A stretch of 64,000 nt of DNA from Verrucomicrobiota bacterium (lineage in GTDB: Bacteria; Chlamydiota; Chlamydiia; Chlamydiales; JAEYWL01). Positions 18,299-27,177 of the stretch are shown here, piece by piece; position 1 is the stretch's first letter, and each line of letters opens with the position of its first letter. The notes below the pieces were generated by a model that worked only from the letters and a program-made list of their open reading frames with translations, made no database searches and had not been told where the DNA came from. Both the position numbers and the translations under genes were made by a program. Location: assembly GCA_023428915.1 (NCBI GenBank), contig JAEYWL010000111.1, positions 1 through 64,000 on the forward strand. Reading direction: 5' to 3'.

Positions 18299-18325
18299 AA
18301 GGTAGCAAGTCGGTTTTAATTTAAG
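18299..18325. repeat. Half copy of palindromic repeat family 1
   Basis: AAGGTAGCAAGTCGGTTTTA matches the right arm of the elements at 22045 and 30208. No partner arm is present nearby. Confidence 0.6.
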
Positions 18326-18396
18326 CTTTATTTATTTCTTTCTTCCGGTTATCATCTCTCCATAAATTTTCATTTTTATTACCTATTTCATTGTGT

Positions 18397-19062
18397 ATGG
18401 CGCAAGATCCTTTACAACAGTTATATGAAATTGCTGCTGATGTTAATCTAAAGATTAAGATTAATGACAACTGCTCGACGATGTTGAGCGTGCGTTGGGA
18501 ACCTGATCATACGCGGGTCTCACTGCATAGAATGTTTTTGCAGGCGCCTAAAAACGTAATGGAAGAGCTTGCCTGTTATATCAAGCAAAAGGGCAAGGTA
18601 GGTCCTGAGGTTAAAGCTTTTATAGAGTCTAACCTTTCTGAGCTAGACTACTCAAGCCAACTTAACCCTAAGAAACTGCAAGTAGCTGGAACCGTGTATA
18701 ACTTGCGTGAGATTTATGACAATCTCAATAGCGAGTACTTTAATGAAGAGGTCGACCTATTTATTACCTGGTTTGGCAAGCCTGGGTTTAAACCTAAAAC
18801 CAAGCTGACTTTTGGTTTGTATCAAGATCCGCTAAAGTTGATTAAAATCAATCGATTATTGGATAGTATACTTATTCCTGATTATTTCATATCATTTGTG
18901 GTCTATCATGAAATGCTTCATAAAGTGTGCCGCAGTTTTGTAGATGAACGTGGAATAAACCACTCTCATACACCTGAATTTAGAGAGCGGGAACGGGAGT
19001 TTAAGCATTACGATTTAAGCCAAGAGTGGATTGAAAATAATAAAATGAGACTATTTGCATAA
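18397..19062 (+). CDS. SprT-like zinc metalloprotease domain protein
   Basis: 222 residues. The C-terminal half contains VYHEMLHKV, an HExxH zinc-binding motif with first His at about residue 171, followed by a His-rich GINHSHTPEF segment that may give the third ligand. This pattern resembles SprT-like/DUF45 metallopeptidases. The N-terminal half is not recognised. An upstream TTG (18391) reads in frame; ATG 18397 is preferred. It stands alone, transcribed like its neighbours, between the GNAT gene and yebC. Confidence 0.6.
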   Translation: MAQDPLQQLYEIAADVNLKIKINDNCSTMLSVRWEPDHTRVSLHRMFLQAPKNVMEELACYIKQKGKVGPEVKAFIESNLSELDYSSQLNPKKLQVAGTVYNLREIYDNLNSEYFNEEVDLFITWFGKPGFKPKTKLTFGLYQDPLKLIKINRLLDSILIPDYFISFVVYHEMLHKVCRSFVDERGINHSHTPEFREREREFKHYDLSQEWIENNKMRLFA

Positions 19063-19128
19063 GACAGTGTTCGCAAAACTTAAAATGGTAATTGAAAGTT
19101 TGTGAACCCTTTCTAAAAGGGGAGTGTT

Positions 19129-19857
19129 ATGGCAGGCCATAGTAAATGGGCAAATATCAAGCATCGCAAAGGCAAAGCAGATGCTAAGAAAGGTAAAATT
19201 TTTTCCCGCATTGCTAAAGAGATAATTAGCGCCGTTAAAGTCGGTGGAGCTGATGCAAAAAGCAATCCCCGCCTGCGCCTCGTACTGCAAAAAGCCAAAG
19301 CCGCCAATGTTCCCAATGACGTGGTGGATCGCAATATCAAAAAAGGTTTGAGCGACGACCAGTCTGATTATATTGAAATGACCTATGAGCTATATGGGCA
19401 TGGCGGTGTCGGACTGCTGGTCGACATTATGACTGATAACCGCAATCGCATAAGTTCGGAGATGAATATTGCCACTAATAAGCGCGGCGGCCGTGTAGCT
19501 ACTCCGGGGGCTGTGTCTTTTAATTTTGATAAAAAAGGGATTATTCAGATAGCCGGAAGCAAAGGCAGTGAAGAAGATGTTTTTCTGGCAGCTACAGATG
19601 CCGGGGCTGAGGAGTTCGAAGCTACAGACGAGATGTATATCATTACAACAGACCCTGCTGAAATGCTTGCCATTAAAGATAAATTAACTGAAGCAGGCTT
19701 TGAGGCTGACGAAGCCGAACTGGATATGCTTCCAAAAGTTTATGTCGACTGCGATTCAGAAACAGCCAAAGCTAATTTAGCTTTGGTAGAGTGGCTGGAA
19801 GCTTTAGACGATGTAGATGCAGTGTATCATAATATGAAAATGCCCGATGAGGGATAA
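19129..19857 (+). CDS. yebC: YebC/PmpR-family DNA-binding and ribosome-associated protein
   Basis: 242 residues with all the family landmarks: MAGHSKWANIKHRKGKAD at the start, FSRIAKEI, NVPNDVVDRNIKKG, and TDNRNR followed by GGRVATPGAV. Long annotated as a transcription regulator, the family has more recently been tied to translation of proline stretches. Corresponds to CT457. The 3' end overlaps pabB by 11 bases. Confidence 0.95.
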   Translation: MAGHSKWANIKHRKGKADAKKGKIFSRIAKEIISAVKVGGADAKSNPRLRLVLQKAKAANVPNDVVDRNIKKGLSDDQSDYIEMTYELYGHGGVGLLVDIMTDNRNRISSEMNIATNKRGGRVATPGAVSFNFDKKGIIQIAGSKGSEEDVFLAATDAGAEEFEATDEMYIITTDPAEMLAIKDKLTEAGFEADEAELDMLPKVYVDCDSETAKANLALVEWLEALDDVDAVYHNMKMPDEG

Positions 19858-21226
19858 TTCTTATAATTGCCTGGCTGTAGCTCATCCTGCGATCAGTCGG
19901 GAGTTTTTTCTCCTGATTGCAGGTCTTTATGCCGACCAGCCCGGCACCATTATCTTATATTCCGGAAATACCTCAGATGCTGCCGCTTCTTCTTATTTAG
20001 GTATTGGGCTCTTAGAGGCCTATACGCTTCAGAGAGAAAAAATTACCCATCAAACACCTTTAGGTAAGCATGTACTTGAAAGAGAGGGTAATCCCTGGCA
20101 GTTTTTGGACTCTCATTTATCTTTAGATGGCAGTAATACTCCAGGCTGGTTTGGCTATTTCTCTTACGAAATGGGAGGCTGCAGCGATCGGGATAAAGAA
20201 CTCAAGCTGCCTATCCCGGCGCACCCTTTATGCTATTTTCAACGTTGCAGGGTGGTTTTAGAGGTCAATCATTTGACCAATCAGGGAATTATCTATTATC
20301 AAATGGAGGAAGCAGAGGCCGTGGAAGCTCTGTTGCAAGCTCTTAATTCTAAGATGGCAGCTGCCCGGGCTAAACCCCAGCCTAATATTTGCTTTGAATC
20401 TTGCAGCGACACACCTGAAGGGTTTATAGCCAAAATCAAGCAGGCTAAAGAGCATATTGCAAATGGGGAAATTTACCAGGTTAATCTCTCACAGGAATTT
20501 CTCTTTAAAGGCAAAGTAGATGCCTTCTCATTATTTTTAGAAATTGTGCAAGAAAATCCAGCCCCTTTTTCCGCCTTTTTAAATACTGCTCATGGCTGCA
20601 TCATCTCTTCTTCCCCTGAGCGCTTTATAAGCGCCAAGGCAGGCCGTCTGCAAACGCGGCCGATTAAAGGCACTGCTCCACGTGCAGCTGACGCGGTTAT
20701 GGATCATGCCCATAAACAAACCTTGCTGCAATCTTCCAAAGAGCGGGCAGAACTGGCCATGATCACTGATTTAATGCGCAATGATCTTGGAAGGGTCTCG
20801 AAAGCGGGTACAGTCCGCGTGATTGAAGCCGCCCGCTGTGAAGCCTATACCAATGTATTTCATTTGCTTTCAATAGTTGAAGGGGAAGCCAGGGAAGAAC
20901 TATCTCCTCTGCAGATAATAAGGGAATGCTTTCCAGGCGGTTCTATTACCGGCTGCCCCAAGCTGCGGGCCATGGAGATCATAGCTGCTTTAGAGCAGCG
21001 GCCGCGCTATATCTATACCGGAGCCATAGGCCATATTCGCAATTCCGGCGATTTCGATTTCAATATTGCCATCCGCACCTTGTTTACAGCAGGAGAATAT
21101 TTACGTGTCTCTTTAGGCAGCGGCATTGTATACGATTCCGATCCTGAAAAGGAATATGAAGAGACCTTGCACAAGGGGCAAACCATTTTTCGCAAACTAG
21201 GCAGTTATGCGCATTGTATACCTTAA
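19847..21226 (+). CDS. pabB: Aminodeoxychorismate synthase component I
   Basis: Makes 4-amino-4-deoxychorismate for folate. The C-terminal chorismate-binding domain has RPIKGTAPR, whose lysine marks PabB as opposed to anthranilate synthase (PIAGT). SSSPERFI, LMRNDLGRVS, CFPGGSITGCPK and YTGAIGHI are also present. Its 459 residues are normal. The start overlaps the end of yebC and its 3' end overlaps pabC by 20 bases. The glutamine amidotransferase partner pabA is not in the window. Chlamydiaceae make pABA by an unusual CADD route instead. Confidence 0.9.
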   Translation: MRDNSYNCLAVAHPAISREFFLLIAGLYADQPGTIILYSGNTSDAAASSYLGIGLLEAYTLQREKITHQTPLGKHVLEREGNPWQFLDSHLSLDGSNTPGWFGYFSYEMGGCSDRDKELKLPIPAHPLCYFQRCRVVLEVNHLTNQGIIYYQMEEAEAVEALLQALNSKMAAARAKPQPNICFESCSDTPEGFIAKIKQAKEHIANGEIYQVNLSQEFLFKGKVDAFSLFLEIVQENPAPFSAFLNTAHGCIISSSPERFISAKAGRLQTRPIKGTAPRAADAVMDHAHKQTLLQSSKERAELAMITDLMRNDLGRVSKAGTVRVIEAARCEAYTNVFHLLSIVEGEAREELSPLQIIRECFPGGSITGCPKLRAMEIIAALEQRPRYIYTGAIGHIRNSGDFDFNIAIRTLFTAGEYLRVSLGSGIVYDSDPEKEYEETLHKGQTIFRKLGSYAHCIP

Positions 21227-22040
21227 TGGCCAGTATGTGGAAGAGCAGAATGCGGCTATTCCCATCAGCGATCGCGGATTTCTTTATGGTGATGGGGTTT
21301 TCACTACAGTTCTAGTGGAAAATGGCAATATCTGCCATTTAGACCTGCATTTAGAAAGGCTGTGCCAAAGCTGCAGGAAATTGCAAATTCGCCCCCCAAA
21401 GTTGACGGAAAATACTTTTCGGCAGCTGCTTGTTTTAAACAACGCCCATGCGGGTTCTTGGCGCCTTAAAATTGTGCTTTCTGGAGGGGCTGAAGCAAGC
21501 CTTGGTTTGCCAATGAGGGATTGCGGCACCGTGCTGGCGACAATAGCTCCTTTTCTGCGCAATAACAGGCCGTTAGCTGTTGCTGTTTATCCTGATCCCC
21601 TTCAAGGCATATTTGCTATGCATAAAACACTTTCTTATCTCGAGCGTTTGCAGATTAAGGAGTGGGCCGTGCAAAGCCGTGTTGACGATGCTATAACCAG
21701 GGATTCCAATCAATATCTTCTAGAACTTGCCTTTGCCAATCTTATTTGGCAGGTAAACGGCACATGGCATACTCCGGAAACAAGCCTGCCCATACTAAAG
21801 GGAGTGGCCTTGCAAGTACTGCTTGACCATTGGGAAAAAAGTAAAACTGCTTTTAAACAAGTCTCAGCTAAGCTTGAAGATATTCCAATTCATGCCAATC
21901 TGTATGCAGTAAATGCCTTGCAGGGGGCAGTACCCATTATGAGCATTGATAACATGCATTTTCCTGTCAATCTGCAATTGGCCGAGGCTGTTAATAGTTT
22001 GGTAGGATTTTCTGCAGATAAACTACGAGAAAGGCTTTAA
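21207..22040 (+). CDS. pabC: Aminodeoxychorismate lyase
   Basis: PLP fold-type IV enzyme that splits aminodeoxychorismate into pABA and pyruvate. ISDRGFLYGDGVFTT at the N-terminus and the PLP lysine in MHKTLSYLERLQIKEWA are characteristic. Branched-chain aminotransferases and D-amino acid transaminases share the fold, but the overlap with pabB makes the lyase the best call. The gene ends just before a palindromic repeat. Confidence 0.85.
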   Translation: MRIVYLNGQYVEEQNAAIPISDRGFLYGDGVFTTVLVENGNICHLDLHLERLCQSCRKLQIRPPKLTENTFRQLLVLNNAHAGSWRLKIVLSGGAEASLGLPMRDCGTVLATIAPFLRNNRPLAVAVYPDPLQGIFAMHKTLSYLERLQIKEWAVQSRVDDAITRDSNQYLLELAFANLIWQVNGTWHTPETSLPILKGVALQVLLDHWEKSKTAFKQVSAKLEDIPIHANLYAVNALQGAVPIMSIDNMHFPVNLQLAEAVNSLVGFSADKLRERL

Positions 22041-22044
22041 AGCT

Positions 22045-22132
22045 TTAAACCCGACTTGCTACCTTCTAACCCATGATTGGCCACGGATTAGGGTGCAATC
22101 ATGGGTTAGAAGGCAGCAAGTCGGGTTTTAAT
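22045..22132. repeat. Palindromic MITE-like repeat (family 1, short-arm type)
   Basis: AAACCCGACTTGCTACCTTC at 22048-22067 is inverted at 22109-22128 with one mismatch. The pairing continues inward through TAACCCATGATTG and its partner CAATCATGGGTTA. TTTAAA and TTTTAATT flank the element. It could also act as a bidirectional terminator between pabC and the leftward gene starting at 23113. Confidence 0.8.
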
Positions 22133-22135
22133 TAA

Positions 22136-23113
22136 CTAGGCCTTGCTGTCAATCTTAAATTTAGCCTGATATTTTTTGCAGGGCTTGGGTGTTTTTTCAG
22201 TAGGAAGAAATTTTGGCTGATAAACAGTTATTTTAGATCTTCCTCTTCCTTTTGCTGCAGGCGGATTTGTTCCAACTAGCGGCTTTACTGCTTGAGCAGG
22301 CGACTCAACCGTTGCGGGTTGAGGCAGTGCCATACGGCATAAAAACACTGGAATTAACGGAACAAATGCATAACCCGGCGGAGGAGCTGGCATTTGTAGT
22401 TGAGGCGTTGAGGTCGCTGTTTGAGACAACACATGAAGGGGCAGGGCAGGCATGCTGTTTTGATTGCTGATTGCCGGGGGCGGCGCCACATTTACAGATG
22501 CAGAGGGCGTTGTAGACTTTTCATGGTATTCAGAAGGCACATTGGCTGGCATAGATGCTATTGCTCTAAACTTAGAAGAAGCAAGTTGAGTTGTTAAGGA
22601 TGCTGTTCGAGGTCTTCCCTTTTTCTTTTTTATTTCTGCAGTTGATTGAACGCTTGCTTTAGGTTTTTTCTCAATAAGTTTTTTTGGAGCGGGCCTAAGA
22701 TTTGAAGCAGATGCTTTTACTGTTTTACTGATAGGCTGTTTACTTGCTGGAGTAATTGGCAGTGTTTTGACTATTGCAGTTTTCCTATGGCTTATTTTTT
22801 TTGGAGTAGAGGGCACTGCAGATGTTAAATTATGGATAGGCAAGTTTTTATTGATAAGAGGAGATAAGGGCCAGGCATTATTTGAAAAAGCTTTTTGCTC
22901 CACTTCAAAGCCAGGTATTGCGCGTTGCAGCGTTATGGAGGCTGTAGCAATCTGTTCGATTTTGCCAACATTTCCTATGAGATCAGATTCGCTTAAGTTA
23001 GGGGTTGTTAAAAGATTAAGTGCTTCTTTATCTGTGAGCTCTGTCTCTTTTAATCCTAGATAAACAGATTTATATAAATCTTCAATATTTAGTTTGCTAT
23101 TAAAATTAACCAT
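22136..23113 (-). CDS. Pro/Ala/Lys-rich hypothetical protein
   Basis: 325 residues, not recognised. Residues 1-70 look helical (LYKSVYLGLKETELTDKEA). The rest is low in complexity, rich in Pro, Ala, Ser, Lys and Thr, with AT-hook-like words (KKKGRPRTAS and AKGRGRSK) and a basic C-terminus. Composition suggests a disordered, nucleic-acid-binding or secreted protein, without further support. An AAGG ribosome site precedes the ATG by about eight bases. It stands at the edge of the accessory island. Confidence 0.6.
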   Translation of the reverse strand: MVNFNSKLNIEDLYKSVYLGLKETELTDKEALNLLTTPNLSESDLIGNVGKIEQIATASITLQRAIPGFEVEQKAFSNNAWPLSPLINKNLPIHNLTSAVPSTPKKISHRKTAIVKTLPITPASKQPISKTVKASASNLRPAPKKLIEKKPKASVQSTAEIKKKKGRPRTASLTTQLASSKFRAIASMPANVPSEYHEKSTTPSASVNVAPPPAISNQNSMPALPLHVLSQTATSTPQLQMPAPPPGYAFVPLIPVFLCRMALPQPATVESPAQAVKPLVGTNPPAAKGRGRSKITVYQPKFLPTEKTPKPCKKYQAKFKIDSKA

Positions 23114-23271
23114 GTAAAAACCTTTATAATTTAAACAGCTATTTTATATTATTTGTAAATAATAGTAAATTTAAATGCTTAATTAATTTATTGTTTGTAT
23201 GTTTTTTTAGTTAATGATGAGTTGCGGCAAATAAAGGCAATGAGTTGAAAAATATTTGCATATTTTGCGAT

Positions 23272-23303
23272 CAAAAATAAGCGCACCTCTTTTCAAGGTG
23301 CGC
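23272..23303 (-). terminator. Rho-independent terminator
   Basis: On the minus strand a perfect 8-base stem (GCGCACCT / AGGTGCGC), 7-base loop, then TTATTTTTG. It lies downstream of the giant gene ending at 23526, beyond the inserted repeat. Confidence 0.75.
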
Positions 23304-23310
23304 GAGCCGT

Positions 23311-23475
23311 TAAAACCCAAGTTGCGCCCCTAAATCACGCTTGAACAGGCCTGCACTTGCCAATTGAAACGCTAAGCCCCTCGGCCAAGTCACGGCTTGG
23401 CTCTTCGGGACTTATCCTTTCACTTGTCAAGTTTGGCAATGTTCAAGCGTAATTTAGGGGCGCAACTTGGGTTTA
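23311..23475. repeat. Palindromic MITE-like repeat (family 1, long-arm type)
   Basis: Arms of about 35 bases: TTAAAACCCAAGTTGCGCCCC to CGCTTGAACA at the left (23310-23346) and the inverse at 23439-23475 with one mismatch. The 90-base middle contains smaller hairpins (GCCAAGTCACGGCTTGGC). The ends carry TTAA/TTTAAA. The half at 1-44 belongs to the same subtype. The remaining gene-free bases 23114-23271 are AT-rich with nothing recognised. Confidence 0.85.
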
Positions 23476-23525
23476 AAAATAAAGAGCCATGCCATTTTTT
23501 CACGGCTTCGAAATATTGTCGATGA

Positions 23526-26500
23526 TTATGAGATTACACAATCTCCAGCAGCTTGTTGGGCTTTATGGATTCCTAATAATTTCTTAACTAATTTAGGGGA
23601 TGTTGCCATCTCAAATACTTGTTTGCCCAGGTCTTGTTCTGCAGGTGCATCCAGCATCTCCAAGTCACCGTTAGCTACAGCCTTTTGAAGGGGATTAAGG
23701 TCTGTTGATTTCTGCACAATACGGCAGTATATTTCAGCAGTTTTTTGCATTGTCTCTGGAAGTATGCTTTCAAGGTTGTCGCCATGGATTTTAGCAAGGG
23801 CGTCTTGCAGCTCTGCAATGGCACCTTGTACAGCCTCTTGTGCATATTCTTTATCCTTCAAATCTGTGAACTCTTTTTCTAGTTCTTCTGAATCCCTGGC
23901 AGCTTCAGAAGATGGCGGTAATCTGCCAAACAGGAAATCATGGCCGCCGACAGCGAATATGCTTTCTAAATTATCTCTTAAAGGCAGATCTGCACTTGCC
24001 AAGGCATGTAAAAGTCCATGCAAACAAAGGTGTTTAAATTTCGTATAAGTTTCTTTCTGCTCAGGTCTGGCAAGGGAATGTTTTTCAGCTGATTTTTCCA
24101 AGAACTCCAAGAGATAGCCGATGACCCATTCAGCGGGTTTGTTGTGTTCCTCTCTTAGCTGCATGACTTTTGGCAGCCTTTGCAAAAATAGAGCATTCCA
24201 AATATCCCGATATACCATTTTTTCTTTGTCAGATATATTGAAGGCATCCATGAGTTCATTAAGCGTTTCTTTGAGCTGTTCTTTTCTTTTTACGATTAGA
24301 GTCGTGTTATCTTCTGAAGATAATCTAGTTGCGGCAGAGCTTGCTTGATTTGTAAAAGAAGTAGGCAAATCCCCTTTAAGAAATTCCTCCAGGGTTGATT
24401 TATATAGCTCCTTTGCTAAATCTTCTATGTGTGGTTTGGCATTGCGTAGTTTTAGTTGCGCTACGTCTAAGCAGCTTTGACTAAATTTATTGAAGTTTTG
24501 CAAGTTTAATTCACCAAAAAACAAATTTCTGTGGGTTGCATTATGGTACTCTTCAGCCATTAGTAAACTTTCAGGGTCGTTATACAATTTCGCAACTGTT
24601 TGGATGAGCAAACCCATTAAATCCAAGCTAGCGGCAATTTGTTTAGGATCTGCAAGGCTATCAGGCACTCTTGCCGCTGTGCTTTCTTGAATTAGATGAG
24701 GGATAATCTCGTGGCAGAGTATGGCAATGGCTTCTTTGCACTGTTCTTTACTTATAAGTGCGGAAGGTAAATTGGTTCGTGTTCTTACTGCAAACAGCAT
24801 CTCGGCAATTTGGGTAAGCTCTTCTTCGCTAAGCCGGTAATTACTGTCTATAGCGACTTTCCCAATATCTTCAAAAAGTAATTTTAGGCTTGGAAATAAA
24901 AGGGGAGTGTTGACTTCTTGCTGCAAGAGTTTGATGCTATTTTTTATAAATTTTACGTGTTTTGGATTTTCCGATGACAAATGAAGCAGAAAACTTTCTA
25001 ACTCTTTAAAAATGTTGCCTAAAAACTCCGGAGAATCTTCAACTGCATTTCTTGCTTGATCTATTTGGGCGAACATTTGGGCAAGGGTATTGCTGGCGTA
25101 ATAGACAAGAAAAGGTATGCTTAAAAATAGATTAGGATTAATAAGCATAGATTTGTGATCTTTAAAATCATTATACGCGGCTTCTAAGCGTGCTTGATCG
25201 GCTGCAGGGATTTGATCCAGTTTAACGGGAGACACAAAAGGTTTGTGATTAGAAGCGATAAGAACCGGCAATATTTCCTGTTGTAAAAACTTGTCTAAAC
25301 CGGGCGCCTTTACTTTAAAGGCAAGTCGGCAACATAAGGCCAAATTAGTTAAGGCTCTAGCAAAATTTACCAAAGATGGCGCTGTTAGTTCTGGTATATC
25401 GTTTAGAGCGACTTGGAGTAAAGTTGGTTGGTTGGCTTGAATTCGGTTAAGTTCGTAGGCATTGAATTGATGAAGATCTTCTAAACATATATCAATAAAG
25501 GCAGCTATGCTGTCACTTGGAAGCATTGTGCCTTCGAGGATTAAGCCAGCAAATTGTTGGGATAAAGTATGCAAAGTCCTTAATTTTTCAGGATTTGCTT
25601 GAAGCTGTTGCACTGCATGAGCCATGTGGCTTGTGAGTACCCAATGGGATAAATCGATACCTTTTTCTTCTAAGAAAGAAGAAATAGCCGTAGTTAACTC
25701 CTGAAAATCTTTTTCGTGAGTTACCCAGGCTTGGAGAAATATTGGTGAAGTCTGTGCGAAAATTTTTAAATTAGTTTGAGGTTCTGCGGGCCAAGCAATT
25801 ACTCGTATCTCATTTCTTAGAGCCTCCACAAAAGGCTGCTCTCCAACTTTTCGTTCCAGTGCATCCAACATAATTATAGCAAGCTTAGGAAGATGCGGCC
25901 AAATGGCAGCAGAAGTCTCTTGATCAATTAAATGGGAGATAAAGTTTAAAGAGTTAATGCAAGAATCAAAGCTAAATTGATCTGGATGATTTATAAGATT
26001 TATAATAGATTGTATCGAATAGTTTTGATTACTTGCTATGGCCGCTTGTTCATTCCTTTTTACTGTGAGCAATTTTTCGCAAAGTGGAGCGAGTTCTTCG
26101 GCTAGTTGTTGGATTGTAACTTCATCATTTAGAATTTCAGCAATAAACTTGAACTTATTTTTTTCTGGCTCTGTAGTGGTTTCGACTCCTTGCATATGCA
26201 CACAAGCTTGCCCGCCAATTCGCAATAGCTTTTGTAAATTTTCAGGAGATATTTTTAGCTCTCTATTTGCTTGATAATCCAATAGCAATTGAAGCAAGGG
26301 TAATCCAATTTCTGCCGCACTCTTACAAATAGCATCATTGGAAAGAGCGTTTGCTGCAAGATTCAAGTATTGCGTTATACTCGAAGAAAATTCTTCATTA
26401 TTATTAGCAAAATATTGGCACACAGGCTGGGCAATGACTGCGAGTTTTTGCATAGTTTCCTGCGAAATCTCAAGCGGCAGGCCCATTCGATAGCGGCAAT

Positions 26501-26942
26501 AATTTTCTACAAGTGTTGGAGTAATGTCTTCTAATGCCTTTTTCCGTGCAGGATTTTCATTGATAACTGCGAAGAGATTCGCGACATGTGAGGGAAGTTT
26601 CTCCGGAAAATAATACACAGCTGCTTTTACCAGGAGTTTCAAACCCATATTTTTAGTGAATACACAAGCTCGTACACAAGTTCGAGCAGTATTACTCGTC
26701 AGCTCTGGTAAATTTGTCATTATGGCAGGCAACTCAGCGGCAAGTAATAGGCTTGAAGTGATATTTCCTTGAGTACTGCATAAGAATTGCAAGAGAGCAA
26801 TGTTTTTAATTGCCGCAGGAAGCGGGCTGGTGTTAAAGAATGTGTGTATAGTAGAAACGCCTTGAACGACTGCATTGGTTGTGCGGTTCATTTGTTGCCA
26901 AATTGCATTGCCTATTCCTTGGGATTGACCTGTCTGTTCCAT
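23526..26942 (-). CDS. Giant helical paralogue A (putative effector family)
   Basis: 1138 residues, predicted almost entirely alpha-helical, with no signal peptide and no recognised domain. Its order of blocks matches the next two genes: an N-terminal segment (GIGNAIWQQMNRTT), a block around residues 100-165 with TLVENYCRYRMGLPLE, and a block in the second half with LLFEDIGKVAIDSNYRLSEEEL. It is the longest copy, with about 215 extra residues over B, including a C-terminal region of Asp/Glu/Leu/Ala. AGAGG lies five bases before the ATG. A cytosolic or secreted scaffold-like protein is possible. The function is unknown. Confidence 0.8.
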   Translation of the reverse strand: MEQTGQSQGIGNAIWQQMNRTTNAVVQGVSTIHTFFNTSPLPAAIKNIALLQFLCSTQGNITSSLLLAAELPAIMTNLPELTSNTARTCVRACVFTKNMGLKLLVKAAVYYFPEKLPSHVANLFAVINENPARKKALEDITPTLVENYCRYRMGLPLEISQETMQKLAVIAQPVCQYFANNNEEFSSSITQYLNLAANALSNDAICKSAAEIGLPLLQLLLDYQANRELKISPENLQKLLRIGGQACVHMQGVETTTEPEKNKFKFIAEILNDEVTIQQLAEELAPLCEKLLTVKRNEQAAIASNQNYSIQSIINLINHPDQFSFDSCINSLNFISHLIDQETSAAIWPHLPKLAIIMLDALERKVGEQPFVEALRNEIRVIAWPAEPQTNLKIFAQTSPIFLQAWVTHEKDFQELTTAISSFLEEKGIDLSHWVLTSHMAHAVQQLQANPEKLRTLHTLSQQFAGLILEGTMLPSDSIAAFIDICLEDLHQFNAYELNRIQANQPTLLQVALNDIPELTAPSLVNFARALTNLALCCRLAFKVKAPGLDKFLQQEILPVLIASNHKPFVSPVKLDQIPAADQARLEAAYNDFKDHKSMLINPNLFLSIPFLVYYASNTLAQMFAQIDQARNAVEDSPEFLGNIFKELESFLLHLSSENPKHVKFIKNSIKLLQQEVNTPLLFPSLKLLFEDIGKVAIDSNYRLSEEELTQIAEMLFAVRTRTNLPSALISKEQCKEAIAILCHEIIPHLIQESTAARVPDSLADPKQIAASLDLMGLLIQTVAKLYNDPESLLMAEEYHNATHRNLFFGELNLQNFNKFSQSCLDVAQLKLRNAKPHIEDLAKELYKSTLEEFLKGDLPTSFTNQASSAATRLSSEDNTTLIVKRKEQLKETLNELMDAFNISDKEKMVYRDIWNALFLQRLPKVMQLREEHNKPAEWVIGYLLEFLEKSAEKHSLARPEQKETYTKFKHLCLHGLLHALASADLPLRDNLESIFAVGGHDFLFGRLPPSSEAARDSEELEKEFTDLKDKEYAQEAVQGAIAELQDALAKIHGDNLESILPETMQKTAEIYCRIVQKSTDLNPLQKAVANGDLEMLDAPAEQDLGKQVFEMATSPKLVKKLLGIHKAQQAAGDCVIS

Positions 26943-27177
26943 AGTACCTCTATTATTACAAATATGAAATAATATTTATTATGCGTATTGATTTGATAGT
27001 AATTTTTAAGTATTAAGATATTAAATATAGTTTGTTTAGATTAGATAAAGGAGTTGAATTTTTAGAAAGCTATTTTATTTAAAATTAGCTTTAAGCGTAT
27101 TTGGGGTTTGTTTTAAAAAGAAGTTTACTAGCTGCATATATGCAGCTAGTAAATAAGGGCAGCTAGCCAAGCGTGTT

